DNA of 61,700 nucleotides, taken from assembly GCA_050951465.1 (NCBI GenBank), contig JBMNJC010000022.1, positions 1 through 61,700 of the forward strand, read 5' to 3'. Positions within the stretch are counted from its first letter, which is position 1. Every line of letters starts with the position of its first letter. Below are positions 18,550-27,446 of this stretch, one piece after another. Origin of the DNA: JAAZHD01 sp012510895 (GTDB lineage Bacteria; Bacillota; Clostridia; Caldicoprobacterales; DTU083). The notes beneath the pieces were generated by a model, which was not told the DNA's origin, did no database searches, and saw nothing but the letters and a program-made list of their open reading frames with translations. Position numbers and translations under genes: made by a program.

Positions 18550-19830
18550 ATGAGCTATCTATTAAAAAATGCTTTTGTATATACAGGCAATACCTTTTCC
18601 AAGCTGGATCTGCTAATAGAAAGAGACATCATCAAAACAATAAGGGAATTTATCCCCAAAACCACTGAAATCCAAGTCTTCGATTTTTTCAATAAATATA
18701 TCTTTCCCGGTTTCGCCGATATACACGTTCATCTGCGAGAACCGGGTTTTTCATATAAGGAGACTATTAAAAGCGGTACTCTTGCGGCTGCCCGAAGCGG
18801 CTACACAGCCCTCGGAGCCATGCCCAATCTTAAACCGGTACCGGACAGTGTATCAAATTTGAGATTGCAGCTTGAAAAAATCCGTTCAGATGCCGTCGTT
18901 GCTGTTTATCCTTATGGAGCCATAACCCTGGGTGAAGAAGGAAGACAGCTGTCTGATATGGAAGGTATGGCTGATGACGTGATTGGATTTACAGACGACG
19001 GAAAAGGTGTGCAAAATGACAATATAATGCATGAGGCCATGAAAAAGGCCAAAGCCCTGGGCAAGGTCATTGCAGCTCATTGCGAAGACGATACATTGCT
19101 TTATGGAGGCTACATTCATGAAGGAGCCTATGCTAAGGAGCACGGCCACATAGGAATTCCGTCGGAAAGTGAGTGGCGCCAGGTTAAGCGGGATATAGCC
19201 CTGGCAAGGGAAACAGGCTGTGCTTACCATGTCTGCCATATCTCTACCAAGGAATCGGTTGAGCTTATTCGCCGGGCAAAAGAAGAGGGGCTTGATGTGT
19301 CATGTGAAACGGCACCCCACTATCTGCTTCTTCATGACGGACTTTTAAGAGATGAAGGCAGATTCAGAATGAATCCGCCCATACGTTCCTATGATGACAT
19401 GCTTGCTTTAGTGGAAGGCATTCAGGATGGAACAATCGATATGATTGCAACTGATCATGCCCCCCACTCTGAGGAAGAAAAGAGCGGAGGGCTGAGGGAT
19501 AGTCTAAACGGTATTACAGGTCTGGAATGTGCATTTCCCATACTATATTCAGGTCTGGTAAAAACCCGTAAGATTTCATTGGAAACACTTATAGAAAGAA
19601 TGAGCCTTGCTCCGAAAAAAAGATTTAACCTGCCGGCCGCTGATGGTATTAAAGAAGGCGGAAGAGCCGATATAACTGTTTATGATCTTGAGGCAGAATA
19701 TGTAATAGACAGTAATAATTTTATGTCCATGGGTAAAAGCACTCCCTTTGACGGATATAAGGTAAACGGGAAATGCCTCTTTACCATGGTGGCAGGTAAA
19801 ATTGTTTGGGAGGATGTAAATAATGCCTAA
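18550..19830 (+). CDS. pyrC: Dihydroorotase
   Basis: 426 residues from the ATG at 18550 (TGGAGGGG 5 nt upstream). It cyclises carbamoyl-aspartate to dihydroorotate, the third step of UMP synthesis, in the cytoplasm. The metal-binding motif HVHLREPG is seen near residue 58, with further ligand regions AAHCEDD, YHVCHIS and the catalytic ATDHAPH. Length and motifs match the class I bacterial enzyme (PyrC of Bacillus type). It is the first gene of the operon; its end overlaps the carB start by 8 nt. Confidence 0.96.
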   Translation: MSYLLKNAFVYTGNTFSKLDLLIERDIIKTIREFIPKTTEIQVFDFFNKYIFPGFADIHVHLREPGFSYKETIKSGTLAAARSGYTALGAMPNLKPVPDSVSNLRLQLEKIRSDAVVAVYPYGAITLGEEGRQLSDMEGMADDVIGFTDDGKGVQNDNIMHEAMKKAKALGKVIAAHCEDDTLLYGGYIHEGAYAKEHGHIGIPSESEWRQVKRDIALARETGCAYHVCHISTKESVELIRRAKEEGLDVSCETAPHYLLLHDGLLRDEGRFRMNPPIRSYDDMLALVEGIQDGTIDMIATDHAPHSEEEKSGGLRDSLNGITGLECAFPILYSGLVKTRKISLETLIERMSLAPKKRFNLPAADGIKEGGRADITVYDLEAEYVIDSNNFMSMGKSTPFDGYKVNGKCLFTMVAGKIVWEDVNNA

Positions 19831-22800
19831 GAGAACAGATATTAAGAAGATAATGGTTATCGGTTCCGGGCCTATTATCATAGGCCAGGCTGCAGAATTT
19901 GATTATGCAGGTACTCAGGCCTGTATTGCACTGAAGGAAGAGGGATATGAGGTTGTACTATTAAATTCAAATCCTGCTACAATCATGACGGATACTTCCA
20001 TAGCAGACAGGGTATATATGGAACCGCTTACTTTGGAATACGCTGCACGAATAGTACGACGTGAAAGGCCGGATGCACTTTTACCGGGCATTGGGGGTCA
20101 GACGGGGTTAAACCTTGCCATGGAGCTGTTAAAAACCGGAGTACTCCACGAATGCCGGACTGAACTCCTTGGCACCAGCGCATACAGTATCGAAAGGGCA
20201 GAGGACAGAGAGCTTTTCAGGAAGTTTTGCAAGAGAATAAATGAACCGGTCCTGCCCAGTATAATTGCCCATACAGTTGAAGAAGGCATTGAGGCAGCTG
20301 AGAAAATCGGCTATCCTGTAATTCTGCGCGTAGCTTTTACCCTGGGGGGAACGGGAGGCGGCTTCGCAGAGAACGAAAAAGAACTCCGTGAGATTATTAA
20401 AAATGCCCTGGATTTATCCCCGATTCATCAGGTGCTTATTGAAAAAAGCGTAAAGGGCTGGAAGGAGATTGAATTTGAGGTTATGCGCGACCATACTGAT
20501 GCAGCAATTGCCGTATGTGATATGGAAAATATTGATCCTGTCGGCATACATACAGGAGACAGTATTGTGGTTGCCCCCAGTCAGACTGTTTCGAAGGAAG
20601 ACTTATCCATGCTGCGGGAAAGCGCATTGAAAATTATCCGTGAGCTGAGAATTGCGGGCGGCTGCAATGTACAGTTTGCCCTGTCACCTGATTCATCGGA
20701 GTATTATGTCATTGAAGTCAACCCAAGGGTATCTCGTTCTTCAGCCCTTGCTTCCAAAGCAAGCGGCTATCCCATTGCCAGGGTAACCGCAAAGATAGCA
20801 GTCGGAATGACTCTTGATGAGATCATGATCACTGACCGCTCTGCTTTATTAAACCCTTCTCTTAAATATATCGTAACAAAAATGAGCCGTTTTCCTTTTG
20901 ATAAATTTACCGATGCTTCTAATAAGCTGGGTACCCAGATGAAGGCAACGGGAGAGGTTATGAGCATAGGAAAGACTATGCAGGAAAGCCTTCTGAAAGC
21001 GGTACGCTCACTGGAAACCGGTGTCTGCCATATTCATTCTCCAAAATTCGACAAAATGAGTGAAGAAGAACTTCTAGAGTATGTACAAGAGGCGACAGAT
21101 GACCGGATCCATGCCATTGCCCAGCTTTGCAGACTTGGAGCATCAATAGAATCCATTCATAAGCAGACATGCATTGCCCCCTACTTCCTTGAGGTAATTA
21201 AGTCGATAACTGATTTGGAACAGGTAGTGGCTGAAAACAGATTTGATAAAGAAACCTTGCTTGAAGCAAAAAAGAAAGGTTTTTCCGATAAATTCATTGC
21301 CAAACTCTGGAACTGCAAAGAAGAACAGGTATATTCGATGAGAAAAGAAGAAGGTATATTGCCTGATTACCTGATGATAGATACTTGCGGAAAAGATGAG
21401 AATTCTTATATACCTTATTTTTATTCTTCTTATAATGAAAAAAGCAGGAAACCCATTGTTCCTGAGGATGATAAAAAGGAAAAAATCATAGTATTAGGTT
21501 CAGGTCCTATTCGTATCGGTCAGGGCGTAGAATTCGATTATTCAACAGTTCATGCTGTTCAGACCATAAAGAGCCTTGGCTATGAAGCAATTATAATAAA
21601 TAACAATCCGGAAACCGTATCTACAGATCATACTACCGGGGACAAGCTATACTTTGAACCCCTGACTGTGGAAAATGTTATGGATATCTGCGAGTATGAA
21701 AAACCAATTGGTGTTATAGCAACCCTTGGAGGACAGACAGCTATCAATCTGGCGGAACCCTTGCATCAAAGGGGAGTTAAGCTGATCGGCACCGATGTTG
21801 ATGCCATAGCCAGAGCGGAGAATAGGGACTTGTTTGAGAAAACCCTTCGGTCATTAGGCATACCTCAGCCGCCCGGTGAAGCAGTAACAACCATTGAGGA
21901 AGGTGTTCGTACAGCTGAGAAAATAGGGTATCCGGTTCTTGTACGTCCCAGTTATGTGCTTGGCGGCCGCGCCATGCAGATTGTCAACAATGAAGAAGCA
22001 CTGCGCACCTATTTAAAATGTGCAGTTGAATTGGATGGCGATCAGCCTGTTCTGGTAGACAAATATATTGCCGGTTCAGAACTGGAAGTGGATGCAGTAT
22101 GTGACGGCAAAGATGTTTTCACCCCCGGTATTATGCAGCATATTGAGCGTACAGGAATTCATTCAGGAGATTCTATAAGTGTCTACCCTCCCTTTAAGAT
22201 TAGCGACAAGGCAAAGCAGATCATTCTGGAGTACACGGAAAGGCTGGGTCTTGGAATAGGCATCATCGGCCTTTTCAATGTACAGTATGTTGTCAGTGAT
22301 AAAGATGAGGTCTATGTCCTGGAGGTGAATCCTCGTTCCAGCAGGACAGTCCCCTATATTTCCAAAGCAACGGGCTACTCCCTTGCAGATATTGCAACTA
22401 ACTGCATGCTTGGAATAAGCCTTAAAGATCAAGGAATATCCTATTTATATCCAGAGGAAAAGAAGAGGTACTACGTAAAGGCGCCTGCATTTTCCTTCTC
22501 CAAGCTGCGGGGAATTGATGCTTATCTTTCCCCTGAAATGAAATCTACCGGAGAGGCAATCGGATACGATAAAGGATTAAACCGGGCAATTTACAAAGCG
22601 CTTCTTGCATCCGGAATTCCCCTGCTTAACAGCGGAACTCTCTTTGTTACCATAGCAGATGCAGATAAGCCCGAGGCCCTGCCCCTGATTAAGCGGTTTT
22701 ATGACATGGGCTTTAATATTGAGGCTACTCATGGAACGGCGTCCTATCTTAAGGCACATGGAATAAGAACCAGGGCAAAGGCAAAAATTTCGGAAGGTTC

Positions 22801-23017
22801 TACAGAGATACTGGAATCCATACGTCAGGGCCATATCACCTATATTATCAATACAAGGGATATAAACTCCCTGAGCAATGAAACGGACGGGCTTATGATA
22901 CGACAGTGTTCCACCCAGAACAATATACCCATATTTACATCCCTGGATACCGTAAAAGCCTTGCTGGATGTATTGGAGGAGATGACCATGGGAGTTTCCA
23001 CCATAGATGAAGTGTAA
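19823..23017 (+). CDS. carB: Carbamoyl-phosphate synthase large subunit
   Basis: 1064 residues, full length. It makes carbamoyl phosphate from ammonia (or glutamine-derived ammonia), bicarbonate and 2 ATP. Two homologous ATP-grasp halves are visible, each opening with GSGPI.IGQ..EFDY (residues about 11 and 558). Further marks are LGGTGGG, EVNPR.SRSSALASKA in the first half and EVNPRSSRTVPYISKATG in the second. The C-terminal 130 residues are the MGS-like allosteric domain (FVTIADADKPEALPLIKRF). There is no carA gene for the glutaminase subunit beside it, which is unusual. It overlaps pyrC and is followed by the frameshifted pyrK after 55 nt. Confidence 0.97.
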   Translation: MPKRTDIKKIMVIGSGPIIIGQAAEFDYAGTQACIALKEEGYEVVLLNSNPATIMTDTSIADRVYMEPLTLEYAARIVRRERPDALLPGIGGQTGLNLAMELLKTGVLHECRTELLGTSAYSIERAEDRELFRKFCKRINEPVLPSIIAHTVEEGIEAAEKIGYPVILRVAFTLGGTGGGFAENEKELREIIKNALDLSPIHQVLIEKSVKGWKEIEFEVMRDHTDAAIAVCDMENIDPVGIHTGDSIVVAPSQTVSKEDLSMLRESALKIIRELRIAGGCNVQFALSPDSSEYYVIEVNPRVSRSSALASKASGYPIARVTAKIAVGMTLDEIMITDRSALLNPSLKYIVTKMSRFPFDKFTDASNKLGTQMKATGEVMSIGKTMQESLLKAVRSLETGVCHIHSPKFDKMSEEELLEYVQEATDDRIHAIAQLCRLGASIESIHKQTCIAPYFLEVIKSITDLEQVVAENRFDKETLLEAKKKGFSDKFIAKLWNCKEEQVYSMRKEEGILPDYLMIDTCGKDENSYIPYFYSSYNEKSRKPIVPEDDKKEKIIVLGSGPIRIGQGVEFDYSTVHAVQTIKSLGYEAIIINNNPETVSTDHTTGDKLYFEPLTVENVMDICEYEKPIGVIATLGGQTAINLAEPLHQRGVKLIGTDVDAIARAENRDLFEKTLRSLGIPQPPGEAVTTIEEGVRTAEKIGYPVLVRPSYVLGGRAMQIVNNEEALRTYLKCAVELDGDQPVLVDKYIAGSELEVDAVCDGKDVFTPGIMQHIERTGIHSGDSISVYPPFKISDKAKQIILEYTERLGLGIGIIGLFNVQYVVSDKDEVYVLEVNPRSSRTVPYISKATGYSLADIATNCMLGISLKDQGISYLYPEEKKRYYVKAPAFSFSKLRGIDAYLSPEMKSTGEAIGYDKGLNRAIYKALLASGIPLLNSGTLFVTIADADKPEALPLIKRFYDMGFNIEATHGTASYLKAHGIRTRAKAKISEGSTEILESIRQGHITYIINTRDINSLSNETDGLMIRQCSTQNNIPIFTSLDTVKALLDVLEEMTMGVSTIDEV

Positions 23018-23072
23018 CGGCGGATCGCCGGGGAATTGTTTTAGAGCTGTAGGAGAGAAAGGAACTATAAAG

Positions 23073-23808
23073 ATGAAAAAAAGTATTCTTTACTATATTA
23101 AGTAATCGCAAATTGGCAAAAAACACCTATGAAATGGTGCTTAAAGGTGATGTTTCTGCTATAAAAAGGCCGGGACAGTTTATAAATATTGCATTGGACG
23201 GCTATTACCTGCGCCGCCCCATTTCTGTATGCGACTGGGACAAGGATTCGGCAACCATCATTTATAAGGTTGTCGGCAAGGGAACCGAGTATATGTCGAA
23301 GCTCTCAGAGGGTGCTGAGCTGGAGGTGTTAAGCGGCCTGGGAAACGGTTATGATACTGAGGAAAGCGGCGTAAATCCTCTTCTTATAGGCGGAGGATCC
23401 GGCATACCGCCGCTTTATGCCCTGGCAAAAGAGCTGATAGCTCAGGGAAAGAAGCCAACGGTAATACTTGGTTTTAACAGTAAGGATGAAGTGTTTTATA
23501 AAGATGAGTTTTCTGCTCTTGGGGCCAGAGTACTCATTACAACGGCAGACGGCTCCCTTGGAATAAAAGGATTTGCAACGGATGCCTTTGAATCGGCAGG
23601 GGACTACACATATACCTATGCCTGCGGTCCGGAACCTATGCTGAAAGCTGTGTATAATACATCTGTTACGGACGGGCAGTACTCTTTTGAACAAAGGATG
23701 GGCTGCGGATTTGGCGCCTGCATGGGCTGTGTCTGCCGTACAAAATATGGATATAAACGAATTTGCCGGGAAGGCCCGGTTCTTGTAAAGGAGGAGATTG
23801 TATGGTAG
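23073..23808 (+). CDS. pyrK: Dihydroorotate dehydrogenase electron transfer subunit, 5' frameshift
   Basis: FAD and [2Fe-2S] subunit that passes electrons from the PyrD FMN to NAD+. The natural start is the ATG at 23073 after AGGAGAGAAAGGA, but that frame ends after ten codons. Removing one T near 23089-23091 gives MKKSILTILSNRKLAKNTYEM, running into the open frame. In the given sequence only an internal TTG at 23113 could start. The FAD region (LRRPISVCD) and NAD-binding GGGSGIPPLYALAKEL are intact. So are the C-terminal cluster cysteines (GCGFGACMGCVCRT, then C before REGP). The intact length would be about 244 residues, normal for PyrK. It overlaps pyrD by 7 nt. Confidence 0.92.
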
Positions 23809-24713
23809 ACACCAGGGTAAATCTGTCCGGGGTAATTCTGTCTAACCCCATTATCCCTGCCAGTGGGACCTTTGGTTTCGGCTACGAGTTCGCAGAAATC
23901 TATGACATCAATATTTTAGGCTCCATATCAATAAAGGGAACCACCCGGGAGCTTCGTTTCGGCAACGAACAGCCGAGAATTGCTGAGACGCCCTGCGGCA
24001 TGCTTAATGCTATAGGACTCCAAAATCCCGGTATAGACAAGGTTATTTCCGAAGAACTTCCCAAACTGAGAAAGGTGTTTAAGAAACCAATAATCGCCAA
24101 TATAAGCGGTTTTTCAATAGATGAGTATGTATACTGCTGTGAGTTGATAGGCAAAGAAGAGCAAGTTGAAATCATTGAAGTGAATATAAGCTGCCCCAAT
24201 GTCAAGGAGGGGGGAATGAGCTTTGGAACCCTGCCGGAAAATGCAGCGGAAGTAACAAGGGCTGTGAAAGCGGTTGCCAAAAAGCCTGTATATATGAAGC
24301 TTTCACCCAATGTGCGGGATATTGCTGAAATTGCTGCCGCATGCGAGGAAGCAGGGGCTGACGGTATCAGCTTGATCAATACCTTGACCGGAATGCGGAT
24401 TAATCTGAACAACATGAAACCCGTTCTTAATAATATTACCGGCGGACTTTCAGGGCCTGCGGTTTTTCCCGTTGCACTCAGAATGGTATGGGAGGTATAT
24501 GAGGCCGTCAGCATCCCCATTATTGGAATGGGCGGAGTTTCCACAGCTGAGGATGTCATTGAGATGATGCTTGCCGGAGCAACTGCAGTGAGCGTTGGCG
24601 CTGCTAATATTAAAGATCCTTATGCTTCTAAAAATATAGTGGAAAGCCTGCCTGATCTTATGAATAAGCTGGGCATAAATAAACTGGAAGATATTATTGG
24701 AGGTGCTCATTAA
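23802..24713 (+). CDS. pyrD: Dihydroorotate dehydrogenase B, catalytic subunit
   Basis: 303 residues from the ATG at 23802, which lies 6 nt after AAGGAGGAG and overlaps the pyrK stop. It oxidises dihydroorotate to orotate with FMN. Class 1B features: the start VNLSGVILSNPIIPASGTFGFG, the N-rich substrate site (NAIGLQNPG, INVSCPN-type NISCPNVKEGG), the catalytic Cys of this class, and the FMN phosphate site GMGGVSTAEDVIEMMLAGA. It works as a heterotetramer with PyrK. The stop overlaps the pyrF start (TAATG). Confidence 0.96.
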   Translation: MVDTRVNLSGVILSNPIIPASGTFGFGYEFAEIYDINILGSISIKGTTRELRFGNEQPRIAETPCGMLNAIGLQNPGIDKVISEELPKLRKVFKKPIIANISGFSIDEYVYCCELIGKEEQVEIIEVNISCPNVKEGGMSFGTLPENAAEVTRAVKAVAKKPVYMKLSPNVRDIAEIAAACEEAGADGISLINTLTGMRINLNNMKPVLNNITGGLSGPAVFPVALRMVWEVYEAVSIPIIGMGGVSTAEDVIEMMLAGATAVSVGAANIKDPYASKNIVESLPDLMNKLGINKLEDIIGGAH

Positions 24714-25420
24714 TGGGTAAGGATGTAATTATAGCTTGTGATTTTTCGTCAACCGGTCAGGTGATGGATTTTTTGGATCTCTTTGGAGAAGAAAAGCCCT
24801 TTGTTAAAATAGGCATGGAGCTTTTTTATGCGGAAGGGCCTGAAATTGTACGCAGGATTAAAGAGAGGGGCCATAAAATATTTCTTGATTTAAAGCTCCA
24901 TGACATACCCAATACGGTGAAAAAAGCAATGAAGGTTTTATCATCATTAAACATAGATATGACCAATCTTCATGCTGCAGGATCCTCTGCCATGATGCAG
25001 GCTGCGGTAGAAGGTCTTACCAGGCCCGATGTCACCAGACCCATTCTTCTGGCAGTTACAATGCTGACCAGTATTGATGAAGCTACTATGCAAAAAGAGC
25101 TCTTGATAGGCAGCAGTCTATCGGATACCGTTATGACCTATGCCAAAAACGCTGCATCGGCCGGATTAGACGGTGTTGTCTGCTCTCCTCATGAATCACC
25201 TCAGGTTCATGCAAGCTGCGGCCCGAACTTCCTGACGGTAACGCCGGGTGTTCGGTTTGCCGATTCCAGTGCAGGGGACCAGGCCAGGGTAACAACACCG
25301 GCTGAAGCCCGAAAACTGGGTTCCGATTATATTGTCGTAGGAAGGCCTATAACACAGGCTGACGACCCTGTAGAAGCCTACAGGAGATGCATGAATGAAT
25401 TCGTAGGGGGTTTATTGTAA
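24713..25420 (+). CDS. pyrF: Orotidine 5'-phosphate decarboxylase
   Basis: 235 residues. It decarboxylates OMP to UMP, the last step of the pathway. The catalytic Lys/Asp array is visible in FLDLKLHDIPNTV, with the first Asp in IACDFSS. The C-terminal phosphate-binding region reads SDYIVVGRPITQADDPVEAYR. Length and motifs fit the type 1 family common in Bacillus. The start overlaps the pyrD stop, and pyrE begins 1 nt after its stop, so the genes are translationally coupled. Confidence 0.96.
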   Translation: MGKDVIIACDFSSTGQVMDFLDLFGEEKPFVKIGMELFYAEGPEIVRRIKERGHKIFLDLKLHDIPNTVKKAMKVLSSLNIDMTNLHAAGSSAMMQAAVEGLTRPDVTRPILLAVTMLTSIDEATMQKELLIGSSLSDTVMTYAKNAASAGLDGVVCSPHESPQVHASCGPNFLTVTPGVRFADSSAGDQARVTTPAEARKLGSDYIVVGRPITQADDPVEAYRRCMNEFVGGLL

Positions 25421-25421
25421 T

Positions 25422-26069
25422 ATGAATGATATGAAAAGACGTATTGCAAAGCATTTATTATCAATTCAGGCTGTATTTTTCAGACCGGATGAGCCCTTTA
25501 TATGGGCCAGCGGAATTAAAAGCCCGATTTATTGCGATAACAGGCTGACCCTTTCTGAACCTGAAATAAGAAATGATATTGAAACAGGGCTCCGGGGTCT
25601 GATTCTTGAGAATTTTCCGGAGACTGAAATGCTGATGGGGACCAGCACTGCGGGTATTCCCCATGCTGCCATAACAGCCCACCTCATGGGTCTGCCCATG
25701 GGGTATGTGCGTTCCGGAAACAAGGATCACGGCAGAAAGAACAGAATTGAAGGCAAACTCACACCCGGACAAAAGGTTGTTGTTGTGGAAGATCTGATTT
25801 CCACCGGCGGAAGCGTTATTGATGTATGCGAGACACTTCGGGAAGCCGGAGCGGAAGTTCTGGGTATAGTGTGCATATCAACCTATAGAATGAAAAAGAG
25901 CATTGAAAAGCTTAAAACAGCCGGGATAAAGGCTGTCAGTTTAACGGATTTTGACACCCTTGTGGAGGTAGCAGCAGAGGAAGGCTATATTTCCAGGGAC
26001 GATATAGAAAGGCTGATAGCATTTCGCGACAATCCTGCCGATGAGAGCTGGATTGGAGGCAGCAAATGA
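25422..26069 (+). CDS. pyrE: Orotate phosphoribosyltransferase
   Basis: 215 residues. It joins orotate to PRPP, giving OMP. The PRPP-binding motif VVVVEDLISTGGS is present near residue 120. The N-terminal region FIWASGIKSPIYCDNR and the lysine-rich loop RSGNKDHGRKN are typical of PyrE. An alternative ATG nine bases downstream (MKRRIAKHLL) is possible. The end overlaps pyrB by 4 nt (ATGA). Confidence 0.96.
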   Translation: MNDMKRRIAKHLLSIQAVFFRPDEPFIWASGIKSPIYCDNRLTLSEPEIRNDIETGLRGLILENFPETEMLMGTSTAGIPHAAITAHLMGLPMGYVRSGNKDHGRKNRIEGKLTPGQKVVVVEDLISTGGSVIDVCETLREAGAEVLGIVCISTYRMKKSIEKLKTAGIKAVSLTDFDTLVEVAAEEGYISRDDIERLIAFRDNPADESWIGGSK

Positions 26070-26983
26070 GAAGAGGATTAATCGATATATTGGAGCTTTC
26101 TGTTGAGGAAATTGATGAACTGATTGCTTGTGCGGAGGATATCATTGCCAACCCGGAAAAGTATGCAGATAAATGCAGGGGCAAAAAACTGGCTACCCTT
26201 TTCTACGAACCATCCACCAGAACCAGGCTGTCTTTTGAAGCAGCTATGTTAGAGCTGGGAGGCAGCGTCCTGGGTTTTTCTGAAGCCCAGTCCTCTTCCG
26301 TGGCAAAAGGTGAAACTGTTGCTGATACAGCCAAGACCGTGAGTTGTTTTGCTGATATTATAGCTATGCGGCATCCAAAGGAAGGAGCCCCTCTGGTAGC
26401 GGCTATGAATGCCTCCATTCCTGTGATAAACGCAGGAGATGGAGGACATAATCATCCTACGCAGACCCTTACCGACCTCTTGACCATAAAAAGGGAAAAG
26501 AGGAGGCTGGGTAATATGACCATAGGCCTTTGCGGAGATCTGAAATTCGGAAGGACAGTGCATTCACTATTGGCAGCAATGTCCAGGTATGAAGGCAATC
26601 ATTTCATACTCATTTCCCCCGACGAACTGAAAATTCCTGAGTATGTCAAGGTGGAGATTTTGGACACAGGGAATGTATCCTATATTGAAACAGACGGCCT
26701 GAAGCAGGTTATTCCGGAACTGGATATTCTGTATATGACCCGTGTGCAGCGTGAGCGCTTCATTAGTGAGGCGGATTACGTAAGGCTGAAGGATACCTAT
26801 ATCCTTACACCGGACAAGCTTAAAGACGCAAAGCCCGATCTCTCCATCCTTCACCCCCTTCCCAGGATGAACGAGATTCCTGCTGTAATAGATTCAGATC
26901 CCAGAGCTTGCTACTTTAAGCAGGTTCTTAACGGGAAGTATATCAGAATGGCATTGATACTTAAACTGCTGGAGGTAGTGTAG
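26066..26983 (+). CDS. pyrB: Aspartate carbamoyltransferase catalytic subunit
   Basis: 305 residues. It condenses carbamoyl phosphate with aspartate. The carbamoyl-phosphate site FYEPSTRTRLSFEAAM is near residue 50, the SSSVAKGET loop near 80, and HNHPTQTLTDL near 130. The aspartate site contains the RVQRERF region. It is directly followed by pyrI without a gap, so the holoenzyme is of the regulated PyrBI type. Confidence 0.97.
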   Translation: MRRGLIDILELSVEEIDELIACAEDIIANPEKYADKCRGKKLATLFYEPSTRTRLSFEAAMLELGGSVLGFSEAQSSSVAKGETVADTAKTVSCFADIIAMRHPKEGAPLVAAMNASIPVINAGDGGHNHPTQTLTDLLTIKREKRRLGNMTIGLCGDLKFGRTVHSLLAAMSRYEGNHFILISPDELKIPEYVKVEILDTGNVSYIETDGLKQVIPELDILYMTRVQRERFISEADYVRLKDTYILTPDKLKDAKPDLSILHPLPRMNEIPAVIDSDPRACYFKQVLNGKYIRMALILKLLEVV

Positions 26984-27415
26984 ATGCGCATAGGTACTAT
27001 TGTAAACGGAGTGGTGCTTGATCATATTCCTGCCGGTAGAGGCATGGAGCTTTATCGGTATTTAAAATTGGACAGCCTGGAATATGAGGTTGCCCTCATC
27101 AAAAATGCTCCTTCTGTAAAGATGGGGAGGAAGGATATTTTAAAAGTAAGCGGTGATATCGATCTAAATCTTGATGTGCTTGGATATATAGCACCCGGTA
27201 TCACAGTGAATATTATAAAGAACAGCAAGTTGATTATTAAAACCCATCCCAAACTGCCGGATAAGTTAGTCGATGTCATCCGCTGTAACAATCCCCGCTG
27301 CATTACCTCCTGCGAGCGTGAATTGTCACATGTTTTTAAACTTACCGATGCAGAAAGCAGAACTTACAGGTGCATCTACTGTGAAACCAAAGCAGAAAGG
27401 GCCAAAGGATTCTAA
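26984..27415 (+). CDS. pyrI: Aspartate carbamoyltransferase regulatory subunit
   Basis: 143 residues. It binds nucleotide effectors and holds PyrB in the allosteric dodecamer. The N-terminal nucleotide-binding domain begins with the typical IVNGVVLDHIPAGRG. The C-terminal zinc domain has four Cys (CNNPRCITSCERE region and CIYC). The gene follows the pyrB stop immediately. The presence of PyrI indicates feedback control at enzyme level, which fits the absence of a leader attenuator. Confidence 0.96.
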   Translation: MRIGTIVNGVVLDHIPAGRGMELYRYLKLDSLEYEVALIKNAPSVKMGRKDILKVSGDIDLNLDVLGYIAPGITVNIIKNSKLIIKTHPKLPDKLVDVIRCNNPRCITSCERELSHVFKLTDAESRTYRCIYCETKAERAKGF

Positions 27416-27446
27416 TGTCAAAAAGTTAGATGGGGGTACGGTTAAT

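Noticed and set aside
23900..24559. Long antisense open frame within pyrD
   Set aside because: It is a shadow of the conserved pyrD coding frame without ribosome site or family features.
27273..27446. Extended start of the URO-D family gene overlapping pyrI
   Set aside because: The frame inside pyrI is antagonised by the clear PyrI zinc domain; the ATG at 27447 fits a ribosome site and the domain start.
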